NCBI RefSeq assembly: GCF_014648595.1
Contig: NZ_BMRK01000002.1
Location: 186,001 to 250,000, forward strand
DNA from: Nocardioides luteus
Lineage (GTDB): Bacteria; Actinomycetota; Actinomycetes; Propionibacteriales; Nocardioidaceae
Direction: 5' to 3'
Length of the DNA: 64,000 nt
The notes under the pieces were generated by a model. The model was not told where the DNA came from and searched no databases. It was given only the letters and a program-made list of their open reading frames with translations. This document shows, piece after piece, positions 8,615 to 16,225 of this stretch (positions within the stretch are counted from its first letter, which is position 1; every line of letters begins with the position of its first letter). The position numbers and the translations under genes are program-made.

Positions 8615-9967
8615 TCAGGAACGCTTCTCGTTTCCGCCGTCCTCGGACGAGTCAGGCACCCATCCGCGAGAAGCTCGCGGATCCAGAACGTCGCTCGCGT
8701 TTTCAGTCCAGTCGTCGGTGTAGTCAGCTGCCCACTCTTGGTTCTGGCTGCCATTCTCATCGCGCTTCTTCGCTCCTCGGCGACCGGTCGCACCGGCGCC
8801 TGCGCGACCACCGGCGCCGCCTCGGCCGGCGGCACGTCCACCAGCACCAGAGCCGCGGCCACCTGCTGCTCCTGCCCCGCGCGCTCCCGCTCCGCGTGCC
8901 CCAGCATTGCGGGCACCCGCGCCAGCACCGGCTCCAGCACGCACACCGGCCGCGCCGGTCCTCGCGGCAGTTGACCTGGCCGCCACGCCCGGCGCGCCTG
9001 CCTTCGCAGCGGCGCCAGCGCCGAACTTGGTGGCGATCGCTTTCGCCACACCCGCACCGAGCAGTGCCCCACCTGCCCCGAGCGCGAGCGCGGTGGCGCC
9101 GCCTGGTCCGCCGCCCAGCGGGGCCAGGCCTTCCGAGGTCTCGACCATCGCGTAGGACGTCGCCGGAGCTGGGGACCCGTCAGCACTGATCCACTGCCCC
9201 TTCTCGTTGTCCCACTCCGGGATGTTCTCGGCCTGGTGCTGCTTGATCGCCTCGTTCTCGGCCTCGATCTTCTCGTAGCCCCAACCGTCGGGATAGAGCG
9301 CGTTCGAGCTGATCTTCGCCTTGCGCGCCTGCGCTGCCGCAACGGCGCTGTAGGAGCCGGGGATCGAGGTCGGGGTGCCAGACGGGCGCTCCTGCCGAGT
9401 GTTATCGGGATCGATCAGTGCACGGACCTTCGGGTCGGCGTCGATCACCGCTGCGTCGACCGCTTGGACCTTGGCCGCGGCTTTCCGCTCTGCATCGGCG
9501 ATCGCGGCCTCTCGCTCGGCGTGATCGGCCTTCGCCTGCGCCAGGGCCGACTCGTTCTTCTCTGCCCGCCGCTTGCCGACCTGCTTCGCATCGGTGGGGA
9601 AATCAGCGGGGTTGACAGCCGGGTGCGACCCGGGGAGAGATGAGTCGATCTCCGCCTTGGCAATCATTGCTTCTTTGATCCGGAGCTGCACGGCCGAAAG
9701 TGCGTCCTCTGCATCAAGGATCTTGTCACGCTTCTCGTGTGCGAACTTCGAGGAGTCCACCAAGGTGTTCTTCATCGCAGCGCCGGACATCATCGTCTCT
9801 GAGAAGCCGTCACTTGCCTTGGTGGCGTTGTTGCTCATGGTCCGGCCGGCACTGTTGAAGGCCCGGCGTCCGTCGCCCCAGCCGTTGGTCATCGCCGTGA
9901 TCGCACCGGGATCGGCCCCACGAACGTAGTCATCGAGCCGAAGCGCCCAAAAACCCTTGACCGACAT
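8615..9967 (-). CDS. Putative type VII (ESX/PPE-like) secretion substrate with Ala-Gly-rich tail
   Basis: 450 residues from the ATG at 9967, preceded by a purine-rich ribosome binding site (GGAGGGG). The N-terminal 150 residues form a helical region with a WG turn (NGWGDGRR) typical of WXG100/PPE-like substrates. A charged coiled coil (about 115-200) rich in Ala, Glu and Lys follows. The middle has a hydrophobic Ala/Gly segment (ALALGAGGALLGAG) and a long Ala-Gly-Arg low-complexity tail at about 315-405. The last 45 residues are acidic and tryptophan-rich (NQEWAADYTDDW, RGWVPDSS), resembling C-termini of other actinobacterial type VII substrates. Its likely small partner is encoded upstream on the same strand at 10703. 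No secretion machinery is present in the window. The family call is inference. Confidence 0.55.
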   Translation of the reverse strand: MSVKGFWALRLDDYVRGADPGAITAMTNGWGDGRRAFNSAGRTMSNNATKASDGFSETMMSGAAMKNTLVDSSKFAHEKRDKILDAEDALSAVQLRIKEAMIAKAEIDSSLPGSHPAVNPADFPTDAKQVGKRRAEKNESALAQAKADHAEREAAIADAERKAAAKVQAVDAAVIDADPKVRALIDPDNTRQERPSGTPTSIPGSYSAVAAAQARKAKISSNALYPDGWGYEKIEAENEAIKQHQAENIPEWDNEKGQWISADGSPAPATSYAMVETSEGLAPLGGGPGGATALALGAGGALLGAGVAKAIATKFGAGAAAKAGAPGVAARSTAARTGAAGVRAGAGAGAGARNAGARGAGARGAGAAGGRGSGAGGRAAGRGGAGGRAGAGATGRRGAKKRDENGSQNQEWAADYTDDWTENASDVLDPRASRGWVPDSSEDGGNEKRS

Positions 9968-10083
9968 GAAGACCCCTCCCCGTGAACCATGGGAGTCCCT
10001 CGGACCCCCGCACGAGTAAAGTACACACCATTTGCACTGGATCCACCCAGAGTCGGCCGAACTGTCTGCTCTACTCTCAACGT

Positions 10084-10680
10084 ATGACGATCTCTCGGCC
10101 AGTGACACTTGCCGCTCTGAGCCTCGCAATGACCTTGACAGTGTCAGGCTGCTCTTCTTCGACCGAGAAGTCCCCGGAGACCAAACCGAGTCCCACCTCA
10201 GCAAGTCCGTCGCCTACCACGCCATCCGTTCCCGCAAGCTGGCAAGCCGTCGATGTTGGCAAAGTAGCAGAGCTACGAGTGCCTCCTGACTGGACGATCG
10301 ACGCCACGAACGCTTCATTACAGACCTTGGAAGCACCGAAGGACGCTACCGGCTTTCCTCCTGGACGGGGCGGAATAGGTGTCGGAAGTCTTGCTGGCGG
10401 GGACCAAGCGGAACAGTTCGATTGGGTCGCAAAGCATGCGAAGGAGAACGACTACGCGGGGTACGACAACTTCAAGCGACTTCCTGACGAGGTAATAAAC
10501 GGCACCAAGTTCTTCAGGTTTCAGTTCGACTCAGAAGCAGTGTGGTGGGACGTGTACGGCACGGTCACTGCCGACGGCGAGCACAGCATCCTCATCGAAT
10601 GGCAATTCGACAAGACAATCGATCGCAAGCAGGCGGAGGATATCTGGAGTCCGGTGATGCCAACCTTCAAGATGCCGTAG
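10084..10680 (+). CDS. Small lipoprotein, paralogue of the gene at 7862
   Basis: 198-aa lipoprotein with lipobox ending TVSGC, a Ser/Thr/Pro linker of about 35 residues and a soluble domain paralogous to the product of 7862: VPPDWTIDA, EAPKDATGFPPG, FKRLPDEVINGTKFF, IDRKQAEDIW. It carries one TTA leucine codon (10318), as the paralogue does. It lies between the two opposite-strand type VII-like genes and is divergent from the larger one, so the 116-bp gap at 9968-10083 must hold both promoters. Duplicated lipoprotein genes flanking a secreted-substrate gene could encode immunity or docking partners; this is a hypothesis. Confidence 0.7.
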   Translation: MTISRPVTLAALSLAMTLTVSGCSSSTEKSPETKPSPTSASPSPTTPSVPASWQAVDVGKVAELRVPPDWTIDATNASLQTLEAPKDATGFPPGRGGIGVGSLAGGDQAEQFDWVAKHAKENDYAGYDNFKRLPDEVINGTKFFRFQFDSEAVWWDVYGTVTADGEHSILIEWQFDKTIDRKQAEDIWSPVMPTFKMP

Positions 10681-10702
10681 CGAGGTCAGCGGCTAGGCGC
10701 AC

Positions 10703-11107
10703 TCAGACCGCGATGTTGCGGCCCTTCGACAGGGTGTCCTTGTTGAACAGCACCAGCGGGTTACTCATGATCGTGGTGGCTTCGACGAACTTCTGGAGAA
10801 CCAATGCAGCCGCCTCAGCCTCGGCGTCGGCACCTTCTAGCTCCTTGACCGCAAGATCGATACCCTCGTCCATCTTAGTGATCGCTGTCTCGGACTCGGT
10901 CAGTGCCGTCTGAATGGCCGTGTGGCCCGCCGCGACAAGGCTGAACAGGTACTTTCCATCTGCCGAGTCGCCGAACATCCCCGCCGCTGGCGCCGTCATT
11001 CCGCCCTTGGCGTTCGCGATGTTCTCCTTCTCGACGTTCAAGTCCTCGCGCACCTGACCTAGCGCGATGTAATCGACTGCGATCTCTTGCCCGTTGCCCT
11101 CACCCAT
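10703..11107 (-). CDS. Small helical WXG100-like (ESX-type) protein
   Basis: 134 residues, nearly all predicted helix: DYIALGQVREDLNVEKENI in the first helix, a turn with GGMTAPAAGMFGDSADG, and a long second helix ending in ITKMDEGIDLAVKELEGADAEA pieces. This two-helix hairpin with a glycine-rich turn is the ESX/WXG100 layout, although a strict WXG triplet is absent. It lies upstream of, and in the same direction as, the large substrate-like gene at 8615 and probably encodes its secretion partner. A lipoprotein gene on the other strand lies between them. Role inferred from shape and context only. Confidence 0.5.
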   Translation of the reverse strand: MGEGNGQEIAVDYIALGQVREDLNVEKENIANAKGGMTAPAAGMFGDSADGKYLFSLVAAGHTAIQTALTESETAITKMDEGIDLAVKELEGADAEAEAAALVLQKFVEATTIMSNPLVLFNKDTLSKGRNIAV

Positions 11108-11227
11108 GATCCGCCCTCCCGAGGCTTCCGTACGCACCCCCGGCGGGTGCCTCAGTAGGAGTAGTACACCCCAGATCACGCAACAGCGCGACCCGGATGC
11201 CCACAGTGGGCCGAGCAACAACCAGAG

Positions 11228-11533
11228 CTACGAAGACACCTCCGCGAGCTCCTCACGAAACTCATGCGTACCGATCCGCCCCATCAACGGCGCGAGGTCG
11301 GCGAGCAGGTCCGCGAAGTTCGCCTCGTAGTCGGCAGGAGGGAGCGCCGGGTCGAGCTGAGCCTGGAAGCGAGTCCGCCAGCGGTGGCGGAGAGTCTGCG
11401 CCAGACGGTCAGGGGTACCGAAGACGGCGGCGTAGGCAGGCGACCACGGCAGGCTGCAGGTCGGGTCACTCCGCAGCGTCTCCTCCGCTTCGTTCAGCAG
11501 CCGGTAGCGGTCATGGGTCTCGGTCCACGTCAT
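11228..11533 (-). CDS. Conserved hypothetical protein
   Basis: 101 residues beginning at the ATG at 11533. Upstream in-frame codons as far as 11656 lie in the promoter region of the histidine kinase gene and are unlikely to be coding. The sequence begins TETHDRYRLLNEAEETLRSD and continues with LPWSPAYAAVFGTPDRLAQTL and HRWRTRFQAQLDP; it is helical and soluble, with no motif I can assign. It is divergent from the two-component system at 11699, which may hint at linked expression. Confidence 0.65.
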   Translation of the reverse strand: MTWTETHDRYRLLNEAEETLRSDPTCSLPWSPAYAAVFGTPDRLAQTLRHRWRTRFQAQLDPALPPADYEANFADLLADLAPLMGRIGTHEFREELAEVSS

Positions 11534-11623
11534 CGTCCTCACCGTCTTCGTCGTCGGGATGGTGTCGTCGACGCTACGGAGCGGTGGCCGCCCGGCACAT
11601 CGCACGCTGGCAGGCACCTGGCT

Positions 11624-11639
11624 TCCTACCGTGGTAGGA
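11624..11639. promoter_or_regulatory. Dyad operator candidate upstream of the two-component system
   Basis: TCCTACC-GT-GGTAGGA: perfect 7-bp arms around 2 bp, 60 bp ahead of the kinase start. A plausible autoregulatory site for the NarL-type regulator at 12898. A further half-like TTCCTA occurs at 11682-11687. Confidence 0.4.
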
Positions 11640-11698
11640 GTGCGGCCGCCTGCCACGGGCGGATGCGACCCAGGTCACGCCTTCCTAGACTGGGCGGC

Positions 11699-12901
11699 AT
11701 GACTGTCCGGAGCCTGGCTCGCGACGTACGCGACTTCCTGGACGGTCGCGTACGCAGCAAGGACCTCGACATCCCCTGGTGGGCGCCGCTGCTGTCGGCC
11801 GCCGCGCTCGTCGGGGTGGTGGCGGTGGCGGTGCTGCAGCGGGAGGTCTCGACCGCGGCGGTGATCGCGGGCCTGGTCATCGTGGTGCCGTCCCTGAGCA
11901 TCTTCTTCGTACCTTCGACGCCCGACTGGCTCAGGCACAACATGTGGGCGGTCGACCTGGTCCCGACGCTCGCCGGGACGGCGTGGCTGATGGCGCAGCC
12001 GGCGACCGCGTTCTGGCCGCAGCACGACTTCGGGCCGGCCGTGCTGGTCCCGCTCACCCTGGAGATGGTCATCCGCGAAGGGCTCCGCACCGGCACCCTC
12101 TACGGGATCGCCTCGGGGGTCGTGATGTGGGTCTTCGCCACCGACACGGCCAGCGGCATCGGCGTACACCTCCTGCTGCTCTTCGTCGGGTGGGTCTGCG
12201 GGCTGATGATGCTCGCCCAGATGCGGGCGCTGCGGGCCGAGCGGCTCGCCAGGTCGCAGGAGCATGCTCGCGCGACCGAGGCGGAGCGCACCCGGATCGC
12301 CCGCGAGATCCACGACCTGGTGGGCCACTCGCTCTCGATCACGATGCTCCACCTCACCGCGGCAAGGCGCGCGGTCGCCGAGGGTGACGATCCCGCCGAG
12401 GCCGAGTCCGCGCTCACCGAGGCGGAGGCGATCGGACGGCGGGCGATGGGCGAGATCCGCCGGACGATCGGGGCGCTCTCGTCCACGGGCACCGGCACGG
12501 CGCCGCTCCCCGGTGCCGCCGACGTCGTACGCCTCGTGGAGGAGAGTCGCAGCGCCGGCCAGTCGATCACCTTCACCTCCACCGGCGACCTCTCCCGCAT
12601 CGACGCCGGCGTCGGCCTGGGCATCTACCGGATCCTCCAGGAGTCGCTCGCCAACGCGATCCGGCACGCGCCCGGCGCCCCGGTGTCGGTGTCGTTGGCG
12701 GTCGCCGACGGCGTACGTCTCTCCGTGCGGAATCCGCTCGTCGCCACCAAGCGCGGGGTCGGCGAAGGGTCCGGGCTCGCCGGGATGGCCGCTCGCGCCG
12801 AACAGCTCCGTGGCCGCTTCTCCGCCGGCTCCGACGACTCGACGTGGAAGGTCGACCTGGTGATCCCGTCCCACTGCCTCGTACGCAAGGCGATCGCGTG
12901 A
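11699..12901 (+). CDS. Sensor histidine kinase (HisKA_3 / NarL-partner type)
   Basis: 400-aa membrane sensor kinase. Several hydrophobic segments occupy about residues 25-180. A dimerisation/phosphoacceptor helix follows, with the phospho-accepting His in EIHDLVGHSLS near residue 204, and then a reduced HATPase_c domain (ESLANAIRHAPG N-box, GSGLAGMAARAEQL G-box). The ATG at 11699 is chosen because TAGACT at 11686-11691 is a good -10 element 7 nt upstream, implying a leaderless transcript; no Shine-Dalgarno is seen. Its stop overlaps the response-regulator start (GTGA, 12898-12901). The stimulus is unknown. Confidence 0.92.
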   Translation: MTVRSLARDVRDFLDGRVRSKDLDIPWWAPLLSAAALVGVVAVAVLQREVSTAAVIAGLVIVVPSLSIFFVPSTPDWLRHNMWAVDLVPTLAGTAWLMAQPATAFWPQHDFGPAVLVPLTLEMVIREGLRTGTLYGIASGVVMWVFATDTASGIGVHLLLLFVGWVCGLMMLAQMRALRAERLARSQEHARATEAERTRIAREIHDLVGHSLSITMLHLTAARRAVAEGDDPAEAESALTEAEAIGRRAMGEIRRTIGALSSTGTGTAPLPGAADVVRLVEESRSAGQSITFTSTGDLSRIDAGVGLGIYRILQESLANAIRHAPGAPVSVSLAVADGVRLSVRNPLVATKRGVGEGSGLAGMAARAEQLRGRFSAGSDDSTWKVDLVIPSHCLVRKAIA

Positions 12902-13578
12902 CCTCCGTGAACGGCTCATCGCCGATCAGGGTGATCGTGGTCGACGACCAGGAGCTCGTACGCAGCGGCCTGCGCCGCATCCTGCGACGGCGCGACGGCT
13001 TGGAGATAGTGGCCGAGTGCGCGGACGGGTCGGAGGTCATCGGCGCTCTCGAGGCCCACCCGGCCGACGTCGTGGTCATGGACCTGCGGATGCGGCACGT
13101 CGACGGCATCACCGCGACCGGCATGGTGCGCGCGCTGCCGTCGGCGCCACCGGTGCTGGTGCTGACCACGTTCGACGAGGACGAGCTCGTCTCCGGCGCC
13201 CTGCGCGCGGGTGCGGCCGGCTTCATCCTCAAGGACTCGCCGGCGGAGGAGCTCGTCATGGCCGTACGCTCCGTCGCCCTCGGCGATGCCTGGCTCGACC
13301 CGGCCATCACCGGCCGCGTCCTGGCCACCTACCGCTCAGCCGTCGAGCCCGTCGGCGCGGCTGCCGTCGAGGTCGACGAGCTCACCGACCGCGAGCTCGA
13401 GGTCCTCCGCGGCCTCGCCTCCGGCTGGACCAACTCCGAGATCGCGGAGCGCCTCGTCATCTCCGAGCTGACCGTCAAGTCCCACATCGGCCGCATCTTC
13501 GCCAAGCTCGACCTGCGCGACCGGGCTGCCGCCATCGTCTTCGCGTATGACCACGGCATCGTCCGTCCGGCCATCTGA
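12898..13578 (+). CDS. NarL/LuxR-family response regulator
   Basis: 226-aa cytoplasmic transcription factor paired with the preceding kinase. The receiver domain shows VIVVDDQELVRSG with the acidic pocket, phospho-acceptor Asp in VVMDLRM near residue 62, and the conserved Thr and Lys (VLTTFD, ILKDSP). The C-terminal LuxR helix-turn-helix is at about 155-215 (LTDRELEVLRGLASG, then SEIAERLVISELTVKSHI). The GTG at 12898 overlaps the kinase stop, so the proteins are translated together. The dyad at 11624 is a candidate self-regulation site. The target regulon is not evident; a 21-bp tandem array begins 5 bp after its stop. Confidence 0.94.
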   Translation: MTSVNGSSPIRVIVVDDQELVRSGLRRILRRRDGLEIVAECADGSEVIGALEAHPADVVVMDLRMRHVDGITATGMVRALPSAPPVLVLTTFDEDELVSGALRAGAAGFILKDSPAEELVMAVRSVALGDAWLDPAITGRVLATYRSAVEPVGAAAVEVDELTDRELEVLRGLASGWTNSEIAERLVISELTVKSHIGRIFAKLDLRDRAAAIVFAYDHGIVRPAI

Positions 13579-13583
13579 ACTGC

Positions 13584-13740
13584 CGAAGCGGCAGCCTCGC
13601 CGGCCGAAGCGTCTGGTAGGACGGTCGAGACGTCTGCTGGGGCGATCGAAGCGTCAGGCGCGTCCGTCGAGTGCGCACGTCCTGCCGTCTCGGCCGACCC
13701 AACTGCCGTCTCGGCCGACCCAACTGCCGTCGCGGCAAGG
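13584..13740. repeat. Diverged tandem array of 21-bp units (seven units plus a partial)
   Basis: Units begin at 13584, 13605, 13626, 13647, 13668, 13689 and 13710 with no insertions or deletions; a partial eighth begins at 13731. Units 2-4 begin CGAAGCGTC, CGAGACGTC and CGAAGCGTC; units 6 and 7 are identical (CTCGGCCGACCCAACTGCCG and one more T). The array fills most of the 301-bp gap between the convergent response-regulator and recQ genes; 21 bp is about two helical turns. Confidence 0.7.
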
Positions 13741-13752
13741 TCCGCTACCGCT

Positions 13753-13870
13753 GGTCGAGCCCGCGAGCGCAAGCGAGCGGTGTCGAGACCAACACAGTCC
13801 CCTCGGCGCGCGAATGGACCGTGTTGGTCTCGACACGGATTCGCTCGTACCTCGCGAGTCCGGCTCGACC
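13753..13870. repeat. Inverted pair of long-form GGTCGAG..CTCGACC repeats
   Basis: Copy one at 13753-13791 opens with TGGTCGAGC and closes with GTGTCGAGACCA around an inner CGAGCGCAAGCGAGCG dyad. Copy two at 13825-13870 runs in the opposite orientation with a decayed centre. Between them, GTGTCGAGACCAACAC (13780-13795) is a perfect inverted match to GTGTTGGTCTCGACAC (13821-13836), so the pair can fold into a large hairpin. It lies at the 3' ends of two convergent genes, where it may end transcription. Confidence 0.75.
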
Positions 13871-13879
13871 GACGTGGGG

Positions 13880-15976
13880 TCAGGTGGTGGTGGCGAGGAT
13901 GAGGGGGTGGACGGTGGCGGCGCCGGCGTCGAGGAGGGCCCGGGCGGCGAGGGTGACGGTCCAGCCGGTGGCGATGCGGTCGTCGACGAGGAGTACGTCG
14001 GCGGCGGGTGGGACGTCGGCATTGAGGGAGAAGCGGCGGCCGATGGCGGCGACGCGCTGGGCGGAGTTGGCGGCACCCTGGCCGGGGGCGACGTCGGGGT
14101 CGACGATCGCCCAGGAGCCGAGGGCGGGGACGCGGAGGTAGCGGGAGAGGCCCTCGGCGAAGTCGCGCGTCAACGTCGGGCGCGTCGACGACTCGACGTA
14201 GACGATGCCGCTGACGGCGGGGCGCCAGTCGCCGAGCACCTCGACGACCGCCTTGACCAGCGGCACCGGGACCGGGCCGTCCTGGGCGGGTTCACGGAAG
14301 AGGTCGCGCAGCGCCTGGCCGTAGCCGAGGTCGGTCAGCCGGGCGACGGCGCGGCCCTCGAGGGGGCCCTCCTTGATCTTGCCCTTGAGCGAGATGCCGA
14401 GACGGTCGAGGCCGGTGGGCCACATCTTCTTCGGCTCCACGACCACGCCGGGTCGCGCCAGCCGGGCGGAGGCCTCTTCGACAGCACCTTCGGAGACCGC
14501 CGAGGTCACCTCGAAACCACCGCAGTTGTCGCACCGACCGCAGTCGACGGCACCCGGGTCGTCGAGCTGCTCGCGCAGGAACCGCATCCGACACTGGTCG
14601 GTCGAGATGTAGGCGAGCATCGCGTCCTGCTCACGGCGGCGGGCCTCGACGACCCGTTCGTAGCGCTCGGCGTCGTAGACCCACGGGACCCCGGTCGCCT
14701 CCCAGCCACCACCGACCCGGCGCGCGGCACCGTCGACGTCGAGCACCTTGAGCATCTGCTCCAAGCGCGAGCGCGAGAGGTCGACGTACGTCTCCAGCGC
14801 CTGCGTCGACAGCGGCCGACCGGCCTCGGCGAGCACGTCGAGGGTCTGACGCACCTGCTCCTCGCGCGGGAAGGCGAGGGAGGCGAAGTAGGCCCAGATG
14901 TCGCGGTCCTCGAGGCCCGGCAGCAGCACGACGGAGGCCTCGGAGGTGCCGCGGCCGGCGCGGCCGACCTGCTGGTAGTAGGAGACCGGGGAGGAGGGAG
15001 CACCCATGTTGACCACGAAGCCGAGGGTCGCGTCGAAACCCATCCCGAGCGCGGAGGTCGCCACGAGCGCCTTGATCTTCCCGGCAGCCAGCGCCTCCTC
15101 CAGCTCCGCACGCTCGGCCGGCTCGGTGCGCCCCGAATAGGCCGCGACATCGTGGCCGCGCGAGCGCAGGTAGTCGGCGATCTCCTCGGTCGCCGCCACG
15201 GTGAGGCAGTAGACGATGCCCGACCCGGGCTGCTCGGAGAGATGGTCGGAGAGCCAGGCCAGCCGCTGCTCCGGGGTCTTGAGAGAGACCACGGCCAGCC
15301 GCAGCGAATCCCGGTCGAGCGACCCGCGAAGCGTCACCACGGACTCACCGTCCGCGGTCGCCATCTGCTCGGCGACGTCGGCGGTGACCCGCTCGTTGGC
15401 GGTCGCGGTGGTCGCGAGCACCGGGATCCCGGCGGGGAGGTCGCCCAGCAGCGTGCGGATCCGGCGGTAGTCGGGCCGGAAGTCGTGACCCCAGTCGGAG
15501 ATGCAGTGAGCCTCGTCGACGACCAGCAGGCCGCACTCCGCGGCCAGCCGCGGCAGCACCGCGTCACGGAACTTCGGGTTGTTGAGCCGCTCGGGGGAGA
15601 CCAGCAGGACGTCGATCTCGCCGGCATGGATCGACTCCTCGATCGAGGTCCAGTCCTCCGGGTTGGTCGAGTTGATCGTCACCGCCCGGATCCCGGCCCG
15701 CTGCGCGGCGGCGATCTGGTTGCGCATCAGCGCGAGCAGCGGCGAGACGATCACCGTCGGCCCGAGCCCGGCCTCGCGGAGCAGCAGGGTCGCCACGAAG
15801 TAGACCGCCGACTTGCCCCACCCGGTCTTCTGCACCACCAGCGCACGGCGGCGGTCGACGGCGAGCGCCGAGATCGCCGACCACTGGTCCTCGCGCAGCG
15901 TGGCATCGTCACGCCCCACCAGCGCGCGCAGATGCGCTTCGGCACGGGCACGTACGTCGGTGGCCGGATCAGTCAT
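13880..15976 (-). CDS. RecQ-type ATP-dependent DNA helicase with C-terminal phosphoribosyltransferase-like domain
   Basis: 698-aa 3'-5' DNA helicase. Motif I (TGWGKS) is near residue 54, the DEAH box (DEAHCISDWGHDFRPDYR in the RecQ form) near 154, motif VI (QQVGRAGRG) near 330, and a RecQ zinc-binding set ends CGRCDNCG near 480. An extra 200-residue tail ends with VLLVDDRIATGWT near 660, the acidic PRPP-loop pattern of type I phosphoribosyltransferases, followed by a Rossmann-like strand-helix. Fused RecQ-PRT proteins occur in Actinobacteria; the tail's substrate is unknown. An HRDC domain is not seen. It is convergent with the two-component operon. Confidence 0.88.
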   Translation of the reverse strand: MTDPATDVRARAEAHLRALVGRDDATLREDQWSAISALAVDRRRALVVQKTGWGKSAVYFVATLLLREAGLGPTVIVSPLLALMRNQIAAAQRAGIRAVTINSTNPEDWTSIEESIHAGEIDVLLVSPERLNNPKFRDAVLPRLAAECGLLVVDEAHCISDWGHDFRPDYRRIRTLLGDLPAGIPVLATTATANERVTADVAEQMATADGESVVTLRGSLDRDSLRLAVVSLKTPEQRLAWLSDHLSEQPGSGIVYCLTVAATEEIADYLRSRGHDVAAYSGRTEPAERAELEEALAAGKIKALVATSALGMGFDATLGFVVNMGAPSSPVSYYQQVGRAGRGTSEASVVLLPGLEDRDIWAYFASLAFPREEQVRQTLDVLAEAGRPLSTQALETYVDLSRSRLEQMLKVLDVDGAARRVGGGWEATGVPWVYDAERYERVVEARRREQDAMLAYISTDQCRMRFLREQLDDPGAVDCGRCDNCGGFEVTSAVSEGAVEEASARLARPGVVVEPKKMWPTGLDRLGISLKGKIKEGPLEGRAVARLTDLGYGQALRDLFREPAQDGPVPVPLVKAVVEVLGDWRPAVSGIVYVESSTRPTLTRDFAEGLSRYLRVPALGSWAIVDPDVAPGQGAANSAQRVAAIGRRFSLNADVPPAADVLLVDDRIATGWTVTLAARALLDAGAATVHPLILATTT

Positions 15977-16173
15977 GCCACAGGTCTATCAGGGACCACC
16001 GACGGTCCGGTCGGACCAGCCATCGACCGCGCCCACAAAAGCGAGGCCGAGCCGGCGCTGTTGGTCCTCCCCCACGGGGACCCGCAGAACCGGCTCGACG
16101 TGTCCAGTATGCGTCCAATCACCGCACCGGCATAACCACACGCCCGAATTCGTACTTTAGTTACCAAATGCGG

Positions 16174-16210
16174 ACGACGGCGCCTCCTCGCCAAGAGGAG
16201 ACGCCGTCGT
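16174..16210 (-). terminator. Stem-loop terminator of the M4 protease gene
   Basis: 16-bp arms ACGACGGCGCCTCCTC (16174-16189) and GAGGAGACGCCGTCGT (16195-16210) with one mismatch and a 5-nt loop, 15 bp beyond the protease stop. There is no long T run, as is usual in Actinobacteria. Confidence 0.75.
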
Positions 16211-16225
16211 CGCGGTGTATGAGGG

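Noticed and set aside
13584-13740. CRISPR array
   Set aside because: Repeats are contiguous 21-bp units with no unique spacers of constant length, no leader, and no cas genes.
13547-16135. 862-codon open frame on the plus strand opposite recQ
   Set aside because: Antisense shadow of the RecQ gene; composition is that of reverse-strand codons (Gly/Arg/Asp-rich, no motifs), while the minus strand has all helicase motifs.
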